DNA of 64,000 nucleotides from Lamellibrachia columna (Eukaryota; Annelida; Polychaeta; Sabellida; Siboglinidae). The notes beneath the pieces are model-generated. The model made no database searches and was not told where the DNA came from. It saw only the letters and a list, made by a program, of their open reading frames with translations. Positions 34,974-64,000 of this stretch are shown one piece after another. The stretch lies in the NCBI GenBank assembly GCA_963662155.1, contig OY759263.1, positions 20,537,165 to 20,601,164 of the forward strand, read 5' to 3'. The first letter of the stretch is position 1. Every line of letters begins with the position of its first letter. Made by a program: the position numbers and the translations under genes.

Positions 34974-35563
34974 GACTGGTCATATGACCAACAATGGACC
35001 AATGGCCATTGTCAGACTGGTCATATGACCAACAATGGACCAATGGCCATTGTCAGACTGGTCATATGACCAACAATGGACCAATGGCCATTGTCAGACT
35101 GGTCATATGACCAACAATGGACCAATGGCCATTGTCAGACTGGTCACATGACCAACAATGGACCAATGGCCATTGTCAGACTGGTCATATGACCAACAAT
35201 GGACCAATGGCCATTGTCAGACTGGTCACATGACCAACAATGGACCAATGGCCATTGTCAGACTGGTCATATGACCAACAATGGACCAATGGCCATTGTC
35301 AGACTGGTCATATGACCAACAATGGACCAATGGCCATTGTCAGACTGGTCATATGACTAACAATGGACCAATGGCCATTGTCAGACTGGTCATATGACCA
35401 ACAATGGACCAATGGCCATTGTCAGACTGGTCATATGACCAACAATGGACCAATGGCCATTGTCAGACTGGTCATATGACCAACAATGGACCAATGGCCA
35501 TTGTCAGACTGGTCATATGACCAACAATGGACCAATGGCCATTGTCAGACTGGTCACATGACC
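34974..35563. repeat. 41-bp palindromic satellite, about 14 units
   Basis: The unit is GACTGGTCATATGACCAACA then ATGGACCAATGGCCATTGTC plus A. Each unit has two perfect palindromes, TGGTCATATGACCA and CAATGGCCATTG. Units are almost identical, with variation seen mainly at TCATATG/TCACATG and one GACTAAC. Confidence 0.95.
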
Positions 35564-37981
35564 GACTAGACATGACTCATCTTTAGAAACAGGACTACAG
35601 AACATACATTAACACGCTTAAAATTACGTATAAGTACTCAAACACCAGGTCGGGTAACACTGAATTAATATGTTGTATTTACTCAGAACTGAACTAGAAG
35701 TATTTCTGGGTAGGTGTTAGTATCAGTAAATAAAAATGCTCATCGGTGAATATAATAGCTAATTCTAGAATGGCAAGTCTGCATTCTGGCAGAAACAAAT
35801 ATGTAAAAAAATTCAACAAATAGGTAAAATGGCCTTAGATTGTGGCAAGAATCTCACTGAATATTTTGACGCAACATCTTTCAAGTTGGCCGAGACATCC
35901 ATGCATAATATTTCTGAGTATTTCGATGTCAATATTACAGCACCAACATATTCAAAACTAAACCCATGTAAGCACAAAAATTTTAATTATAAAACACCTG
36001 CTTGTGAGAAAATGGGGCATACTATGATAACAAATACAATAATATTGCACATAAAACCATAAAATCTAATCAACAATAATGTACATGCATCTATAATCTT
36101 TGTTTTTGCATAAAGTGCCTTAGTAAGCTAAGTCACATAATGACAATGCGATCAATATAACTGAAAAAAATTGGAACTCTGCCATTTACCTAATACTTGC
36201 TATGCTGGTCAGCCAATCAGAACCACCATCGGCTGCACAATACTGAACGTATGTACAATGAAATAATCTCCCTTGGTAATTCAAAGTAACTCTTGTGAGT
36301 GAACTTATTGAACGCATCCTTAAAAATCCAAACATTAAACATTCAAAACATGTTTGTATATGTACATACAATGTGCATGTGTATACGTTTATACACACGC
36401 ACACATGCATGCACGCACGCATGCACACAACAAATACATATCTGTGCATATGGTCATGTGCACAAATAAACAGCAATCTACCTACTTGCCACAATGTCAA
36501 ACACAATTATTAATGAAATTTCTTCTTCCTCTCAGTCAAGATGTGTGCACATTATGGTGCAGCCATATCCCGAGCACTGCTGGTGGAACATACGAAAACA
36601 CTGCACTGAAATCTTTGGCACTTCTAATAAGTCTACTGCCCCAGCAAATATCTAAGTAATGTGTGATCATATCTCTGTCATACATTTAGCAGGTTGTGCA
36701 TGTTTTCAAAATCCCAAATGTACTAATGGCTAGATAAGGCAAATTACATCTGAAGTCGATGGCTTGAAAAGGGCACTCAACGTGCTGAATAAACATTGGT
36801 ATTTATGTGCGGATTTACCAAATTTAGATGTATTGAACTGTCGCTGCACAACATGCTTTAATTTCCTGAAATTCTCCTTTTGTTCTACGTACTTGGCCTT
36901 AGTCATGCCCAGTGATGTCATGTACCATACATTACCTGCAGAATGGTGCGTGTCTTAAAGCTATACTTCTTGCAAAGTAAACCAAATAAAGACGTGTATG
37001 TAAAAGATTCTGAATAACACTAAATTATAGACGTCAACAAACTGGCATTTAAATGTTAAATCTGCCAAGATTCAATCAAATAACTATAATACCCATAAAG
37101 GATCCAACCGTATGTGCCCGTGCCTAATATTCAGGCATCACACCTATTCTGTAAATGCATACACACCTTTCGAAACGCTGTGTAAATCATTATAGGGGGG
37201 CAATAGTGGTTTCATATCTCTGGTCATGTTTTACAACAAGTTTAGTTTCAGTAGAATCGCTTTCTGTCCAGCTGTATTTGTCCCTTATTGTTTCCACCTG
37301 AGTGAACAAATATTTTAAGTTAGGTAACATTTATCTAAAATCACACAGGAATAAAAGAAATCACATAATATCAACTGTGAACTTCAATCGTAATTTTCCA
37401 TGTGGTTGATTTTATCTTAATTCTTTAAAAAATTACAAGCATGCACCATGATGAATTACTTCTTAAACTTGTGACTTATGCCAAAGTTTTCCTTGAATAA
37501 CTAACTATTTTACAGCATACTTTGCGTTGTATATCACACCCAGACTGAGGACACGTTAACACCCGTCTACTTCATAGTTCACATATTAACAATGTGGTAC
37601 AACAGGAATCTCAGGGTAAATGGTTACCTTGGCAACACAACAGGAATGTCTGTTGAAGGAATATCATCGTTTCGAGGCAGACTGGGAGGAGCTAAACCCT
37701 ACGTATCCCGTGACCTGGCCACATGTCATGTGACTCTCACAGTGACACAACATTCAAACAGATCTGCTAGACGCTATCACGGAAACCTGGTCTGCAAATA
37801 CCGGTAGGCCACCTACGACTAATATGGGCACTGTGCTATCCTTGCGTGTCAATCAATTACACACACGTATGTCAATCAAACAAAGTCTGACTCTGCCCAC
37901 TTGTCACTCAGTCCTTTTTTCTGACTCCGCCCACTTGTCACACACTGTCCTTTTCTGACTCTGCCCACACCCACTCCACAA
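35564..37981. other. Intergenic sequence and ZEB 3' flank
   Basis: No gene is seen. A CA/GCA-rich tract lies at about 36350-36435. At 37886-37980, CTGACTCYGCCCACTTGTCA-like blocks repeat three times, probably inside the ZEB 3' UTR. Confidence 0.45.
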
Positions 37982-60816
<22,835 letters not shown>

Positions 60817-60837
60817 CAAAGCCAGACTGGAAATTAG

Positions 60838-63534
60838 CTGCACATTTTGCACACCTTCCTCCCTGCATTCTGCTCAGCCTAATGGTCTCTCCCACATTGG
60901 GCATTTCAATTTCAACCGCCAAAGGTGCAAGGACAGTCCCCATGGCAACAGGAGTCCTCCCTCCTCCAGGGAAGCAGGTAGTCCCCAGTATCAACTCAGT
61001 GCCCTGACTAATGGGGCGACCATACTTGACCTGGGGGTCACCAGGGAAAAGGTGGGGTAGATAAATCAGCAGCACCCTGGAATGCTTTCCACACAAGTGG
61101 TGACTGCTATGGGAAACTGTGTGGGGTAGGAGGGTGGATTAGGAGGGTGGACTAAGAGGGTGGATTAGGAGGTGGATTAAGAGGGTAGATTAAGAGATCG
61201 GATAAAGAGGGTGAATTAATAGGGTGGATTACTATCATGCAAGATCTCTACAGTACAAATGTCTGTTTTTCTGAAATAACTATCGGTTAACCTGATTTTC
61301 TCATCTGCATCATTCATGTTCTATAATGTGGTAACTAATTTACATATATGTGCATGCTTAATGAAAAAATTAATCACAATAATTGATTAGCATATTTCTT
61401 GTAATACATTTTATCCTGCCGTAATGATATTAGATTCACTAACTGTTAAATTAGTAAACCAAATTACAGTGTAGTAAAAAAACGGGTGATGATCTAGATG
61501 GTTCACTACCAGGTGGCACTCTCAGAGGCAGAACGAGTTATGCTAAATCGGGGAAGTCTCCTGGAGAGTGATGTTTTTATGACATGTTTGTCACAAAAGC
61601 ATCAGACCTGCTAAAAAAATGCTGAACCACTGATAAAACAAATTATAAAAATTATAACAACAATACATTATCATGGCTATCTGAGAAGAGCTTGTTAATG
61701 GAATTTATTACTTTTAAACATGGAGAGTAGAAATAGACAGTTTATAAAGTTTTAAGTCCTTCCTCAATCTGACTGACTTGTTTTAGACTCATTACAAGAC
61801 AAAAATTTGTACCTATCTAGTATCCACTACGATATGCTAGCTCATTTGTGCAAATGTGATATGTAGTTTTGATGAAGTCATCGGACAAACTGATGAATAA
61901 TTTTTTTACTGGATCCGGACAAAACTGGAAAAAATACAAACGTAGTCCTACTCTATAGACTATCTACACATTTCTTAAGGTAATGAATGAAAGTATAACA
62001 TCCACATACAAGAAGCAAAAACCCCTGTGGTTAATATCCCTTGAAATCCAAAGAATCCCTTCTGAAATCCATCACCAGCACACATGGTTTCCTACAGTGT
62101 GCCCCTTCTCCTAATCACCCTCACCCTTGCCGAGTTACTGGGCTGAGCCAAGAAGTAACCCAAGTCTGTGGGAAACAGATCCCAGAGTCAGTCAGGTGGG
62201 AGACAGGGAGACCAGGCTGATTATGGAGGGTGATTACACCAGGGTGATTACTGACACAGGTGGAGCTATGGGATGCCCTGACATTGAATGATTTAATGGG
62301 GTGAATACCCCATCATCACTCCACCTAATCCTGGGAATTGCTGGGTTCTGAGGGTTCCACACCTGTCCCAATGCATCACCAAGGGGTGTCACCAGAGGGT
62401 AAAGAAAGGGGAACCGGTCCAGCATCTGGCTTTTCTGAAAATGATTGCTTAAGATAAGAAAGTAGGTAAATTAAATATAAGCAAATGATAATTAAAATAA
62501 TTATCCCACCATAAGTGGTTTCCTAGCTATCACCTGAATTGCATTTAATTATAATAATTAATTAACTGAATAATTTCTTGTCTGACTACAACTGAATAAA
62601 CTTAATTTATTCTAGATCTTTTTAAAATTCTGTTTGAGACAGATGCAGAGACTTCACACATAACCATCTCTAAAATAAATTATGTTCAAATTCCTGTATC
62701 ATCATACGTTCCAGTAACCAAAAATATAGTGTCCAATTGTCCTCAAAATTGAATATTGCTAACTGGTATCCAATTTCAATTTCAACAACGTTGGAGAAAC
62801 AGAGCAGATTCCTGATAAAGTAAAAAACCAATTTCTAATTTGTTTACTCGACTAACTCCCCCCCCCACCCCACCCAACCCCAAACACACGCCACTTCTGG
62901 TGATAACTCACCCTGACTTCTTGAGTTCTTGTTCTTACATGACTTAGAAGACTCGAAATAATACCGCAAAGCTTTTAAACTAATAGTCGTAGTTTCCTTA
63001 CATGGAAGCCTCTAGTGTAAAGTTCACATAAACCAGCCATAAAATATGTCCTAGGAGCCACTAAACTACGGTGTTACTGGGACTATTTCACATTCCCAGC
63101 ATGCTCTGAAGTAGATTTAAGGGCAGCGGCCATGTCTCAATAACATAAACATGTGCATTCCTACAAACCCTGAGGTGCCTGCAGATATGGGAGATCCCAG
63201 GGCCACAAAACCACACTGAATCACCCTCATCCAGGGCTGCACATATAGGGAACAAGCCATGCAGGTAAACCCAGATTGAACTTGACACCTTGAGGTCAGA
63301 AACCACACTAAGGTACATGCACCCATATTCTCATATTTTTAAGTTTATAATTTCAGATTTCTGATCCATTTGATGACCACCGAATCTTCTTCATCTACCA
63401 TGAGAATCTACATTTGTGTCAAAAACAGATTCAAACCATTAGGACACCGACAACTGACAATATCGTAGCTATAAGTAATAGTGACAATCATTGTCACTAT
63501 TAGTTATGTTGTGTGTATGTATGACTTAATGCAT
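60838..63534. other. Repeat-bearing sequence upstream of the ZEB start
   Basis: A GGAGGGTGGATTA-type tandem repeat lies at 61120-61235, with related AGGGTGATTAC words at 62210-62260. A C-rich tract is at 62860-62885. No gene recognised. Confidence 0.4.
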
Positions 63535-63715
<181 letters not shown>

Positions 63716-63818
63716 AATGCCAGATACGTTTTTACAATTGCAACTCCTCTATCTCAGTAGGCCAATGGCTAACTAACGATTATTCCTTGAAAATAATATT
63801 ACTAACTTGACTTACCTG

Positions 63819-63995
63819 ACTCTTCGGGTTCTAAATAAGGCTCTTAGCTTTGTGATACTCTTCTTTATCTTCATAATAATTGTTGTGAGAATGTGGCTGG
63901 TGCGTATAAACCATGGTTCTTAAAATTTTAATCTGTCCATCCTCCAGCCTTTTTTGGAAGAAGCTTCCACTGTTGACTGTCGAAGGCTGCTCCAT
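63819..63995 (-). other. Possible 5' exon at the window edge
   Basis: Minus strand: TTCAG, then ATGGAGCAGCC opens a 54-codon frame (QKRLEDGQIKILRTMVYTH) that stops at TAG. A strong donor, GAGTCAG|GTAAGT, follows 14 nt later. It could be a ZEB 5'-UTR exon with an upstream ORF, or unrelated. Confidence 0.2.
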
Positions 63996-64000
63996 CTGAA

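Noticed and set aside
34974..35563. CRISPR-like array
   Set aside because: There are no unique spacers between repeats and the genome is animal. It is a tandem satellite.

Overview
The window is animal nuclear DNA: AT-rich, with genes split by GT-AG introns and many SINE, LINE, MITE and satellite repeats. The two gene families recognised are MyD88 (Toll/IL-1 receptor adaptor) and ZEB/zfh-1 (zinc-finger/homeodomain repressor). The ZEB keeps a canonical homeodomain helix 3 (WFQN), which vertebrate ZEBs lack as I recall the family. This suggests a marine invertebrate, most likely a lophotrochozoan such as a mollusc or brachiopod. Amphioxus is not excluded and I cannot name a species. All gene models are read by eye from splice signals, reading-frame phase and family motifs.

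Layout. 1-2.9 kb: a basic transposon-associated reading frame (minus strand) and a hAT-like element with GC-rich subterminal arrays. 2.95-14.9 kb: MyD88 copy A (plus strand, six coding exons, about 400 codons). 14.9-16.5 kb: an unprocessed, broken fragment of ZEB. 16.5-20.4 kb: a (TGCG)n tract, a decayed esterase-EN-RT LINE with another LINE tail nested in it, a TTAA-flanked foldback MITE and a promoter-like stretch. 20.4-32.1 kb: MyD88 copy B (plus strand, same exon structure, about 418 codons). 32-38 kb: no gene seen, but a 41-bp palindromic satellite. 38.0-60.8 kb: ZEB on the minus strand, with an alternative promoter and first exon near 46.3-46.5 kb. 61-64 kb: low-complexity repeats and one uncertain exon at the window edge.

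History. Copies A and B are nearly identical over long stretches, including shared SINEs, a hairpin minisatellite and a MITE. The ZEB fragment behind copy A includes ZEB intron sequence. The simplest reading is one large tandem duplication of [MyD88 ... 3' part of ZEB], followed by deletions behind copy A and insertions at the junction. Both MyD88 copies keep open frames, matching splice phases and complete death and TIR domains. The TIR exons are almost unchanged between copies, while the extra C-terminal exon has diverged strongly.

Function. MyD88 joins Toll-like receptors to IRAK kinases in innate immune signalling. ZEB represses genes through paired zinc-finger clusters that bind CACCT/CAGGT sites and through CtBP-binding PLDLS-type motifs. 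Nothing in the sequence shows that the two act together. Their adjacency is positional.
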